From: Scolanthus callimorphus
Lineage: Eukaryota; Cnidaria; Anthozoa; Actiniaria; Edwardsiidae
Direction: 5' to 3'
DNA: 64,000 bases
Assembly (NCBI GenBank): GCA_033964015.1
Contig: CM066919.1
Location: 3,810,101 to 3,874,100, forward strand
Shown one piece after another: positions 23,254 through 33,386 of this stretch. The stretch's first letter is position 1. Every line of letters starts with the position of its first letter. A program made the position numbers and the translations under genes. The notes under the pieces are model-generated. The model was not told where the DNA came from and did not search any database. It saw nothing but the letters and a program-made list of their open reading frames with translations.

Positions 23254-24675
23254 AGATGCCTATTAAACTGAGATCATTAGAATGCAATTGCTTTTGAGCT
23301 TTCATGGCACATGTATTTTTCGAGGAATATTTTGGTCCTGGCTCAGACAGACTCCTTGATGGCTCTCTGTCAATTCTCTTTAGTTTGCTTTTTCTAGTAG
23401 GACTCCTTACTGTTTTTCTAATAATTATTATGCATTACATTGCCAACTGGCAGTGTCAAGTTCATCAGAAGCATAACTTTTTTCTTTTCTGGAAACATTG
23501 ATCACAATGTCAGAAGCTCTGCCACATACAACATAATTTAAGTCATACAGGGTTCTATGTTTAAATTTTGAACACACATGTGAAAGGCTATATCTGTCCA
23601 TTCTGACAAGTAAGTAGGAATTGTATTTAAAGTCTGATCATAGAAACTGACATTTGGCACAAATCAGAGCTGGGATTTGAGTTGACTTTAAGACCCAAAT
23701 CAGGCCACAGCAAAAAAAAAAAGCAACTGGGATTTGTGTTGACGTTCAAACCCAAATCAGGCCACCCTGCGAAGGAACTGGGATTTGTGTTGTCGTTGAG
23801 ACCAAAATCAGGCAACCCAGCGAAGAAACTTGAATTTCTGCTCTCTGTGTTCTTCTGACATTCGGTCGAAGACACGCACCCTCGCGGCGAAGATCGATTC
23901 GCCGTAAAAACTTGGATGGATTTCGCGCTCAGAGAGAAATATAACGTTGTTTTCTTAGCCAAAAATGTACTGCAGAGTGATTTGATGTTGTGATCAATGT
24001 CCCGTACCTTTCGTTGAGTCTTTTGTCCAAGCACAAGTAAAAAAACATAAAAAATCCACGCACAAGAACTTCAGTGACTCGTCAACAGTTCACCTCGAGG
24101 TATAAAAACAGCCTTCCCGTGAAAGAGCATGTCTCTGCACGAAAACGAGGCATGTTTCTGAGCCCGCGATCTCTATGACATGCGCAAACGGTCGTCCCAA
24201 AACAATCTAGGGGTCTGGGAACGTCATTGGCGCTAAAATATTACGTCACTTCTCTAGCATGAAACGAGGCCATTCCTCAAAGTCTCAAACTCTCGAGGAT
24301 AAAATGGCATAGCATCCAGCCGAAAACTCCCGAAACCTCCCCGAATAGGTGGCGTTTCCTCCTTCGTCGGAAACGCAATAAACTAAGTCAAGCCAAGAGT
24401 AATTGCCAATTTTGGTCAAAATTGCTCGAAATTCTGGTAAAATCCCTTTTTAAAAACCTTCGCAGAGCCTCCAAAACGTCATGAAAACGTTGCTACGTTC
24501 TTGGGAATAGTAATTATTTGATCTCGAGCATTTTGTTTGACATTTTTCAGGAGCAAAGAAGCTTTCTCGAAAGCCTTGAATTACTTGGGCGGCAAGAGGC
24601 TCATTAGCCCACATGTTTTCTGTAAATTGAACTATAAATACGCTCATAATTCGAATGACGAACGTAAAACTTTCT
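23254..24675. other. Intron 1 of second tetraspan gene, no exon recognised
   Basis: A degenerate tandem of about 63 bp (CTGGGATTTG-GTTGACGTT, AAATCAGGCCAC) lies at 23660-23840. No coding exon is evident; the 23627-24034 reverse frame is that repeat read through. Confidence 0.45.
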
Positions 24676-25044
24676 AATAGACCTTTTTCCAAAATGACCG
24701 CCAAAAATTAAAATCGATTTTTGTTAAAAATGAACACCAGCACTAGAACACACATCGTCACCTTAGTAAAACTACAAAATTTCACAGCATTATATCCGAC
24801 CAATATCTTCCGAGAAAAAATGTGCAGATTTACAGACGTTTGTATGACTGGGGGTATGCGTCATACCCCCAGTCATACAAATCTCTGTAAAATTTTCTAT
24901 TTCCAGACTCTGATTTCTCAGCCGATATAGCATTTGGCATAACGAAAATTTTGATACTCTTTCTAGTGCCAGTATTTGATTTCCAGTCCGTTTAATTTTA
25001 AGACATGTGAATTTGCGGCGGCCATTTTGGAAAAAAGGTCTATT
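24676..25044. mobile_element. Full-length foldback element
   Basis: The ends AATAGACCTTTTTCCAAAAT and ATTTTGGAAAAAAGGTCTATT are inverted, and the centre at 24840-24882 is a near-perfect palindrome (TTTGTATGACTGGGGGTATG and complement). GCGGCGGCCATTTTGG lies at the right end. Confidence 0.75.
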
Positions 25045-25194
25045 GCGCTTCATTCGCCAGGCGCTATTGAAATTCAGAACATTTCTTTTTGTAGCTCCGC
25101 TTGCGGATTTTCACTATTGCTTTAAATATGTAAACAGTGACGTCACAAGATATCTGCCTATTTAATGGATGTAATGTAAGAGTAGACTTTATAA

Positions 25195-25362
25195 GCCAGC
25201 ATTATCGATTGGTTTTTGGTTTATAAAAGCTTGGTTTTATATACCCAAAACCAATCGATAATCAATCGATAATGCTGGTTTTTAAAGTGCTGGCTTATAA
25301 AGTGCTGGCTTGTAAAGTGCTGGCTTGTAAAAAGCTGGCTTGTAAAGTGCTGGCTTATATCC
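25195..25362. repeat. Inverted repeat plus 14-bp tandem repeat
   Basis: CATTATCGATTGGTTTT and its complement at 25245-25275 form a hairpin. Then AAAGTGCTGGCTTRTA repeats about six times from 25287 to 25360. Confidence 0.75.
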
Positions 25363-26061
25363 ACTTACTATACTACTTGGAATGAAAAACACAGGGTTAA
25401 ATGTCGCGACGAAGAGCGGCTTACAGGCTCTCGTGGCTAATGCCCCCATCTTTAATTGTGACAACCTGTATTAGGTTATTTGATTATTCTTGTTTCGTAC
25501 TTTTGCTCATTTACTTTACGAGTTAGAATTTTCATCAAAGGGCCGGCAAAGTTAAACTATGAAAATATGAGGTCTAGCACTGAGTGGATTTATTATCACT
25601 GGAGTGCTGCCAGTGCACAAGTCATGACTAAATACAAGTCTGCTTTTCTTTGCTTCTTAATTGGTTTGTTTACTGAATGGCTTCCACTCCTGATTAGCCT
25701 GGCTAGAGATTCTGTATTTACATTTAGTCAAATTTCAAAGTTTGAAAGCTGTTCCGCCAGGTAAGAAATCAAAATGCCAATGCGCTCAATACCCAATCCA
25801 ATTCCATCCGCTCGATAATACGCGAAAATGGATGATTTCTATGACCGCAGATGTGTGTAACAGGCCTGTCAGGGATAACAGCATGTGCAGCAAGGAATGG
25901 CTGTTCGGTAAGAGATATAACAAGATTTAGCAATTATAGAAACCCTAGAAAAATGCACAGCGACCATAAACGGCACTACATTAACACAAATACACGGGCG
26001 AATGTACCCATATCACGTTAATATGCGGATTGATAATATCTTATAGTCATCATCAAATCAG

Positions 26062-26320
26062 CACATCCGTATTAGAAAAGCTGCAAAGTTTGGGAAGAAT
26101 TACTCGAAAACTGGCTGAGATATGAATTTTGAAAGACTAGCTTTCTGGCATATTTTTTTACAAAGAAATGTATGGGAAAAACACCAAAACGAGGCTCGTA
26201 GCGCATCGATGCGCTACCACCATACATTTTATTGTAAAAATCATCACTTTCGAAAAATCATATCTTGGTCAGTATTCAAACAATCTTCACTAAACGTTGC
26301 ATTTTTACTAATACGGATGT
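26062..26320. mobile_element. Inverted-repeat element with ACATCCGTATTAG ends
   Basis: ACATCCGTATTAGAAAA and TTTTTACTAATACGGATGT are inverted ends. GCGCATCGATGCGC is a perfect central palindrome at 26200-26213. In intron 2 of the second tetraspan gene. Confidence 0.65.
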
Positions 26321-26777
26321 CCTGAATTGAATACTGGACTTCGTTTCCTGATAGTTATAAGATATCATTAAGCCATATTAGCGTGATAAGGGACCATCTT
26401 CACGAACGGAGAGGCAAACAGACGGGTAGATGGACGGGCAGACGGCTGGACGGGCAGACAGACAGACGCGCAGTTAAAAAAAATAAAAGGCAGTAAATAT
26501 AAATAGAACTACCGTTAGCAAAATCTCACTCCCCTAAATCGTTTATTTCTTCTAGCATGGTGTTTACTTAACACTATTGATCATCTGCCTGATCCTGTCT
26601 ATAGTACAAGCGGCCCTTGCCGGAGCCGTATACACTTTGTTGGATATGGTCATGGACGGCGCATGCACTAATATGGTGGGCAGAAAGGGATGCATATGTA
26701 TTCGAGGCTCGACCACGGTGGAAATAAGTATGTTGTTTTTCAATTGATAAATAAATAAATGTTTGGCACCGACTTCA

Positions 26778-26821
26778 CCCCCCCCCCCCCCCCCCCCCCC
26801 CCTCCCGGGGGGGGGGGGGGG
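26778..26821. repeat. Poly-C / poly-G junction
   Basis: A long C run, a CTCCC joint, then a long G run; together a homopolymeric palindrome. The length is likely unreliable. Confidence 0.8.
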
Positions 26822-27240
26822 TCTCTAAGGTTAAAAACATACCCCTCAGTCTGAAAAAATACCAACAGTTTTGACAGATTAATTTTTTTTCTGGCCGTTT
26901 ATTTGATGTACATCAAATGTATCCTCTCAAGTTTCAAATACACTATCATTCTTTCAAATATTTTGGACCTTATTTGCGTGAGAACCCCCTAAAAAATACG
27001 TACTTTTTCTTACCCTACCTTTTTTTATTTTCGAACCCCTAAGAAATACCAGATCGCCGATTTCAAAAATACGACGATCACCCCTAGCATTCGAATACAT
27101 AGGGAGTCCCCCCCGTGCCCCAAACTTGCAGCTCGTAAGCTGACGGCGGCCTAGCGGTCATAAAGCAAAGAGACTGAGGGTGTTCATGACTGCCATGGCT
27201 TATTACGTCACTCTCCAGTGGTTCGTCAAACGTCCCACTG

Positions 27241-28124
27241 AAACTGGGGATGGTTGTCAAAGGCGAGACGGGACTTCGGTTAATTAAATACAGTAGAACA
27301 AAGTTCAATTCCCCCCCCCCCCCTCCCCCCCCCCTAAAAAAGAAAGAGGAAAAACGTGCAAAAGACACTGTAAATTTTAACAAAAAGATCGTGTGGTGAT
27401 GACTCGCTTTTAAACACATACATCCTCCCCAGAAAAAAAGATATTAGAATGTTATCCTAAAGCTGAGCTAAAGAAACTCTAAAACAATAAATCAGCCTTC
27501 AAATTCAATTTTAAGTTGGATGGACCCAGTAATTTTGCACCTATGCCAGCCAATTTTGAACCTCTCATATAAAACAAGTTGATTTCTATCGCGCAGCCAA
27601 TATAACACACATACTACCCATAGACTGAAATATATGTCAGTACAAAAGTTGGGAAGATCGGAGTTATGGTACCACGTTACAATTGGGCAACGCCTAAACT
27701 GGGGATGTTGTCAAAGGCGAGACGGGACTTCGGTTAATTAAATACAGTAGAACAAAGTTCAATTTCCCCCCCCCCCCTCCCCCCCCCTAAAAAAGAAAAA
27801 GGAAAAACGTGCAAAAGACACTGTAAATTTTAACAAAAAGATCGTGTGGTGATGACTCGCTTTTAAACACATACATCCTCCCCAGAAAAAAAGATATTAG
27901 AATGTTATCCTAAAGCTGAGCTAAAGAAACTCTAAAACAATAAATCAGCCTTCAAATTCAATTTTGCACCTATGCCAGCCAATTTTGAACCTCTCATATA
28001 AAACAAGTTGATTTCTATCGCGCAGCCAATATAACACACATACTACCCATAGACTGAAATATATGTCAGTACAAAAGTTGGGAAGATCGGAGTTATGGTA
28101 CCACGTTACAATTGGGCAACGCCT
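27241..28124. repeat. 455-bp tandem duplication
   Basis: Unit 1 (27241-27695) and unit 2 (27696-28124) begin AAACTGGGGATG and end CAATTGGGCAACGCCT. They are nearly identical apart from a 24-bp deletion in unit 2 bounded by AATTTT, small indels and C-tract length. Each unit contains a GACGGGACTTCGGTTAATTAA word like the SINE tail at 28.86 kb. Intron 3 of the second tetraspan gene. Confidence 0.85.
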
Positions 28125-28382
28125 ATTTCTACTAAAATATCTTCAGATCGGGCTTGTAGAATTTACTCAAGCTTCGGTTACACGGAAGCAACCACTCAAT
28201 CTCGAGGTACCGTAGAGCATTTATCGAAAAAATGTCGGTACAACCTGAAACTGGGGTTAGAGTAGAAATAGGCGTGGCCCAATTGTTACATGGTACTAAC
28301 TCCGATCTTCCCAACTTTTTGTACTGACATTTATTTCAGTCTATGGGTAGTATGTGTGTTATATTGGCTGCGCGAAAGAAAT
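28011..28382. mobile_element. Foldback element with 120-bp arms
   Basis: The arms 28011-28135 and 28261-28382 are inverted copies: ATTTCTATCGCGCAGCCAAT versus ATTGGCTGCGCGAAAGAAAT. The left arm is also the end of the tandem unit, so one arm was duplicated at 27590-27690. Confidence 0.75.
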
Positions 28383-28837
28383 GGTCTTCTCCTCATCGTG
28401 AGGGAACTCAAAGTGGTCGAAAGTACACGACCGCTAGACAAGGAGAGGTTGGATGACTCAACGGGCTGCATTAGATGGCGCAAATTGCAGAACCGGCAAA
28501 AGCGTCCATTTCCCGAAAGCGAAAGATTATAGTCAATGATGGGAAATATAATAAAAGTATTATTCGTTATTTGTGCAATTATTGACTTGTATTCAATGGG
28601 AACCTTGCCTTTTAGTTGCAAATCTAAATTGGAAAGCATCTTTTCTTTCAAATATTAAAAAATACTCGGTAGCACTTTTTTGATTTTTGGAGCAACTTTT
28701 GAGCACTATTTTGATTTTGGAGCACTTTTTCAGCATCTTTTGGGCATTTTTAGGAGCACTTTTTTAGCTTTTTGGGAGCACAATCTGGAAAGGCCTAACG
28801 AAGAGTGCAATGGGTTCTTTAGCGTCCACCTTGAACA

Positions 28838-29287
28838 GGGGTAGAAGGGAAGGCAGACGGGACCTCAGTTTATTGTCTCATCCGAAAGACTAAGGAAACA
28901 CAGTACAACTAAAGTTCAACCCACAATAGAGCGGATTTCACATGACCGTCGTGTTTGCAATTGGTTTGCTTTCTCATTGGCTGCTTATTTCCATCAACCA
29001 ATCAAATTGCGAACTAATTACAAGCAAGGAATTACTAGCCAATTGGTTCGGCTCCTGATTGGCTGGGCTGGAAACCATTCAGCAGTAAGTTGTAATTACT
29101 CTTGTTTCTGATTGGCTAGTGATTGCACAATTGCGTTTACTTTCACGATGGTCATGTGAAATCCGCTCTATGAACCTGTCTCAATCACGACTCCAACAGA
29201 CAGAAAATTTCCTCTGTCTCAGCCGGAATCGATCCTGGACCACAGCGGTGGGAGTCCCAGCGCCTTAACACTGAGCCAACCATGCTT
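28838..29287 (-). mobile_element. tRNA-derived SINE, split by a MITE
   Basis: On the minus strand, 29285 down to about 29221 reads like a tRNA head: A-box-like TTGGCTCAGTGTTAAGG and B-box-like GGATCGATTCC (29225-29235 on plus). On the far side of the MITE at 28926-29171 lies a tail with CGGATGAGACAATAAACTGA and GGTCCCGTC, a type widespread in animal SINEs. No intact tRNA fold is claimed. Confidence 0.6.
28926..29171. mobile_element. MITE, ATAGAGCGGATTTCACATGAC family (copy 2)
   Basis: ATAGAGCGGATTTCACATGA and TCATGTGAAATCCGCTCTAT are perfect inverted ends with TA target sites. The CCAAT-word layout is the same as in 15850-16107. It interrupts the SINE described for this region. Confidence 0.85.
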
Positions 29288-29597
29288 CCATAAATCAACC
29301 TGTTTTTATAAGAGAGGTTCAAAATTGGTTGGCATGGGTGCAAAATTACTCGTTATGCAAAGTGTACGAAATCTAAAGTTGTATACGAATTTAAATGTCC
29401 ATTATGTAAAGCTGCTTATATACGCAAAACTGAGCGCATGCTCTACGAGCGAACACTAGAACACGCTCGTGATAAATATTTTTTAACATTTTTAAGATGT
29501 TAAAACTTCTGTAGCAAATTTCAAATTTGCACAGCTTCCCGTGCCTGACCTCTGATTTTGCACTCACCGACGACAGGGACTTTTATCTGAACACTGT

Positions 29598-29907
29598 CAG
29601 TGGCGGATACGGGATTTTTCAAAGGGTGGTTCTATAGAAAACTACTAAAGTCATCCAACCCCTCAAATTACCCCTCAAATTGGTTACCCCCTAAGGACAA
29701 GCATCCTTTTGCTTAAAAAAACCTCGGTACAAGGTGGGTTCATGACATTATGGTTGAGCACAGGGTAACCACGACTTATTTTGTCAACTACAGCACACGG
29801 TGCCTCTGAATATTTTTGTATATATTATTATTTCAGGGTGAATTAACGTGAGTTTTTTTTTCTCGTCTCAAAAGGGTGGTTCTATTGAACCCCTGGATCC
29901 GGCGCTG
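29598..29907. mobile_element. MITE, CAGTGGCGGATCCAGG family (copy 3)
   Basis: CAGTGGCGGATACGGGATTT at the left and CCCTGGATCCGGCGCTG at the right. AAAGGGTGGTTCTAT words are near both ends. Intron 3 of the second tetraspan gene. Confidence 0.65.
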
Positions 29908-30532
29908 ACTGTCAGAGACAATACCAGCGTATAAGCACGGATAATAATTGGAGCATATTACTGTTTAAAGAAGCTTTCTTTATTGAAGAAATAAATTCCG
30001 GTTTAAACTCGGACTTAAAAACAAGCCGAGAGCTGTTGTTATTTAAAGATTCCCGCGCCTCTGTAAACTTTATAGCCTGAAGATGGCCTAGAATAAACCG
30101 AAAAATTGCTTATTTAGTTCTTTCTAGTGAATATCATTATGAAACTAACTCTATTCGGAGTATCTTTCATCCTTTATCTACTCAAACTGTCGGCTGGCCC
30201 TGGACAAAGTGTACTATTCGATGCTGTAAGACTCCATTTGCAGAAAGTTGATGTGCGAGTTATGTAAGCGGGTAGAATCTTCGGGTTATAATCACAGATA
30301 ATCATTTATTTATTTTTCTCTATTTTTCAGCTGGAATCAATTGTCCTCCAAACAAGGACTACAGCCCTCTCTTCCATATCTTTTGTCTGTCATGATCATC
30401 TCTGCCTGCGCTACTCTAACCTCATTTGCCGGCATGTTTATAGCATGTTTTGGATGCGGCATGGCAAGTACGAGAGCGGTATGTAGAGACCCTTAGTTAC
30501 ATCAGAACCTATTGTATCGCAACACTCCTTAA

Positions 30533-32403
30533 AGTGCCACTAGTACCTAATTTGTCACTTGCCTGAAATTCCATAAAATGCGGCACACTAGACATCATTA
30601 TCTTTAGCACTGTTCCATTTGTTTTGCCAGAGGTTGAAAGGAAAAGAGCGTATTTCCACCCCAAATTTCGACTATAATGAGCTCTCCTCGTCCTCATATT
30701 CATGCAGTACTCCCAAGGGACACCTAGTGAAAAACGTTAGTGTCAGGCCCTGTCTTCGTATATGCAAAGGCCAATCCGAACGCCTGCTCAATTGAAGTTT
30801 ATTTAAGACACCCAAACCGGTCTGTTGGTTTGACTTGACTGTATCGTTCATGCAAATTTGGATACTTCAACATTCCAACATGCGGATGAATACATTACTT
30901 ATAGATGTCACGCCACAGTAGAACTGTCACGTCTTTTGCTGTTGTATTTCTTCTTTGGAGTCTGTGTAATCGATGTGTAACCAAGCCTCTGAAAGTGTCA
31001 TGGCAAACATCACTTTGCTGTTTGGCAAGTTGTAAAAAGATGCGCCATTCCAAAAACAGGGAAAATCTCACGCAGAACGACGTGGACGGAAGGCCGAGTG
31101 TCGTATCCATGGAAAGAAGCGACTCGGATAATATACGATGAAAGTGAACAACCAGACGTCAAGGCCGAGGCGATAATACCTTTCGATCAGTATGATGAAA
31201 GTATGAAATAATCATAATTCATATGCCAAAGTGATGAAATACCTTTCGATCAGTATGATGAAAGTAATAAGCCTGCGCCAACTCAGGAATGAAGCAATAG
31301 AATACGCAGTCAAACTAGACGAAGAGGAGGAAGAACAAGAGATGCTCCTCAGTAGGGAAACGGACCTTCGTGTATGGTAAACAGTTGGCAGTTATTATTA
31401 TGTTCCAACACAGACGGCGGGTCTTACTGAGGACGGATTATGTCAAATAATTATGTGGACACGAGGCGCTTGTAGGAAACATTTGTATTTTGTATTGGAT
31501 TTCTTTGCCGCAATATGCAATCCTTACTGTGCTGTCTTTATGAATAAAGCGAAGGGTTATACATATTCGTCTGGTTCCGTTATAATAAAATGAAAGAACA
31601 ATGGAACCATGTTAGTCGTAGCGTTTTTTCCTTGTCACTACTGGTTGAATAGCATGGAAATTCATTTGTTTTTACTGATCTTTACCAAGGTGCAAGTGCT
31701 CCACTTGTTCTCTCTCTCTTATAATACAACCGGAATAATGCTGGTGCTGCCAAGACATCAAACACGGGAATGCATTACCAACAAACCTGGGTTTTCTGTC
31801 AATTGACTGAATGTGTGGGTTCTCAAAGCATCTGCAACCAGGGAAAAGAAGTTGTACGCTGTTGCGAAGAATGCCAAAAATGCAGCAGGAAATGAGTAAG
31901 TGCAGTATCTCATCTACATTAAGTTGTAATAGCTCATTGTTAAATTCATGTTGATCCTGGTTGCTACAGTGCAAATGTTCCTTATGACAGCAAAGCAGTG
32001 GTCAGCCTGGGAGGGAGGGGGGGGGGGGGAGCTCGATTGGTACTCCCTAAAAGATACCAATTTGTAAACAGGATTTTTTCGTTCTATACCCTACAAGGTC
32101 TACAAGTTACCTTGAACTCAATTTTTACCCCTAAAAGACACGACGAACACTCATCGTTTGAAGTATGATGCCTTTTAAACTATCGTTCCTATCAAGAATG
32201 GCCCTTGGTTGGTCACACAGACTATATACAACTCCAATATGAGGACGAAGAGAGCTTATTGTAGTCGAACGTTGGCGTGAAAATACGCTATTTTCCTTTC
32301 AACTTCTGGCAAAACAAATGGAGTAGTGCTAAAAATCATGGGGTCCAGTACTTGTGTGCCGAATTTTATAGAATTTCAGTGGAAATTAGGTGCTAGTGGC
32401 ACT
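30533..32403. mobile_element. 1.87-kb TTAA-flanked element with long terminal inverted repeats and cargo ORF
   Basis: Inverted arms of about 170 bp (30533-30702 and 32235-32403) start AGTGCCACTAGTACCTAATT and end AATTAGGTGCTAGTGGCACT. TTAA stands immediately outside each end (30529-30532 and 32404-32407), the target duplication of piggyBac and Kolobok superfamilies. No transposase frame is present, so the element is non-autonomous. Between the arms lies a small gene-like segment (30905 to about 31546). The element sits in intron 4 of the second tetraspan gene. Confidence 0.75.
30905..31141 (+). CDS. Small secreted-protein-like ORF inside the TTAA element
   Basis: The 78-codon frame starts with basic residues followed by a hydrophobic core (SFAVVFLLWSLCN), a plausible signal peptide of about 24 residues. 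It continues with a Cys-rich basic part (LCCLASCKK) and a polar acidic tail. An AG dinucleotide precedes the ATG and a TATTTAAG word lies about 100 bp upstream. One frame over, an acidic stretch continues past the stop (YDESEQPDVKAEAIIP), suggesting a one-base deletion near 31135. Beyond it, a 63-bp-spaced duplication of ATACCTTTCGATCAGTATGA (31177 and 31240) and a further acidic frame ending DLRVW follow. AATAAA at 31541-31546 could be the polyadenylation signal. I do not recognise the family. It may be a captured host gene fragment, a decayed peptide precursor, or chance. Confidence 0.35.
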   Translation: MSRHSRTVTSFAVVFLLWSLCNRCVTKPLKVSWQTSLCCLASCKKMRHSKNRENLTQNDVDGRPSVVSMERSDSDNIR

Positions 32404-33169
32404 TTAAGCCCCATATACACTACATAAATGTTTGGCACGGCTCGGATAAAAATGGTTCTGGTTCCTCGCCATGTAGTCTCCGGGCACTGATGAAATTTGT
32501 GTAACCTGTGTGATGGCTTCCCACCAACGGAAAGCAACTTATGAGTCAGCAGTAAATCTCTACAAGAAGCCCCAGCCTTCCTCTCCATAAAAAAACACAG
32601 GAAACCCAGGAATCCGGCATTGATATGCAAAATGGTCAGGGGTGTGTCTGTTTGCCCCCAAAAAGAAGAATTTAAGGGAAAATGCTTCAGTAGTCAAAGG
32701 GTTAAGAAACATTTTTTCTTTTGCAGCGTCGAGGCGTAGTTCTCCTAGGCGGTCCCACCACCGCACATCGGGTTGGTCAAGCGCAAGTTTCAGGATATCC
32801 AGACCATCCTGACTCATACGCTGGACCTTCATATGGATCACAATCGCTCTCGACTCTGTCGTCTGGCTACCCAATGTCGGTCTTGAATAAAACTACAGAC
32901 GGGTCAAAGGGTTAACATACGAGTTACATACGGGTAGATAAGAGTAACATGACCAAGCATAAGGGTCGCAACGCGTCTTTCCCTTGCATAAGAAAAGAAA
33001 CCAAAATAAATACGGTTTTGACATCATGCTACATTGTAGCCTCGTGTTGATTCCAATAAAGTAAAGAAGACAACAATCTGGTAAAATGACTATATTCAAG
33101 AGAGAAGAGTATATTCAAGGAGTAAGTAGCTTTCATCTTGGGATTGGGCATTTAATTAGATCGAGCTAT

Positions 33170-33386
33170 TTTTAGAAAGATCAGTGCGTTCTTTGTTTAT
33201 TCACAACCATATGTTTTTCCCAATTCAGATCACATGACACTCATTAAAATAATATTTACTTTGTTTTGAACGCTTCAATATTCATATATCCTGCGGTGTG
33301 CAGCAGAAAAAGGAAGAAAGAATACTCATGGGATTGCCACGTGATCTGGAATGGGAAAACATTACGCCCAAGTGAAAGAGGTCTAT
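33170..33386. mobile_element. Diverged relative of the ATAGACCTC MITE
   Basis: GGGAAAACATTACGCCCAAG and GAGGTCTATT at the right, with ATTCAGATCACATGACACTC inside, correspond to 18784-19042. The left end is eroded. Confidence 0.55.

Larger units (their letters stand above)
21234..32915 (+). pseudogene. Second tetraspan paralogue, frameshifted in exon 4
   Basis: The five exons match the 12.6-kb gene one for one: 21234-21398 (165 nt), 25851-25907 (57 nt), 26556-26727 (172 nt), 30331-30478 (148 nt) and 32727-32915 (189 nt, stop TAA). Intron phases and donor forms are the same. Exons 1-3 are highly similar, with shared SYVPLS, GLWSGVL, AARNGCS and LLDMVMDGAC. Exon 4 is one base shorter than its 149-nt counterpart. 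After KDYSP the frame slips, so a TGA interrupts helix 4; the alternative frame then restores SFAGMFIACFGCG. Exon 5 is diverged and shorter, keeping SGYP and PSYG. Introns are about twice as large in total and full of transposons. Either this is a recent pseudogene or the missing base is an assembly error; near-intact exons and splice sites leave both open. Raw-read depth at 30390-30400 would decide. Confidence 0.72.
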
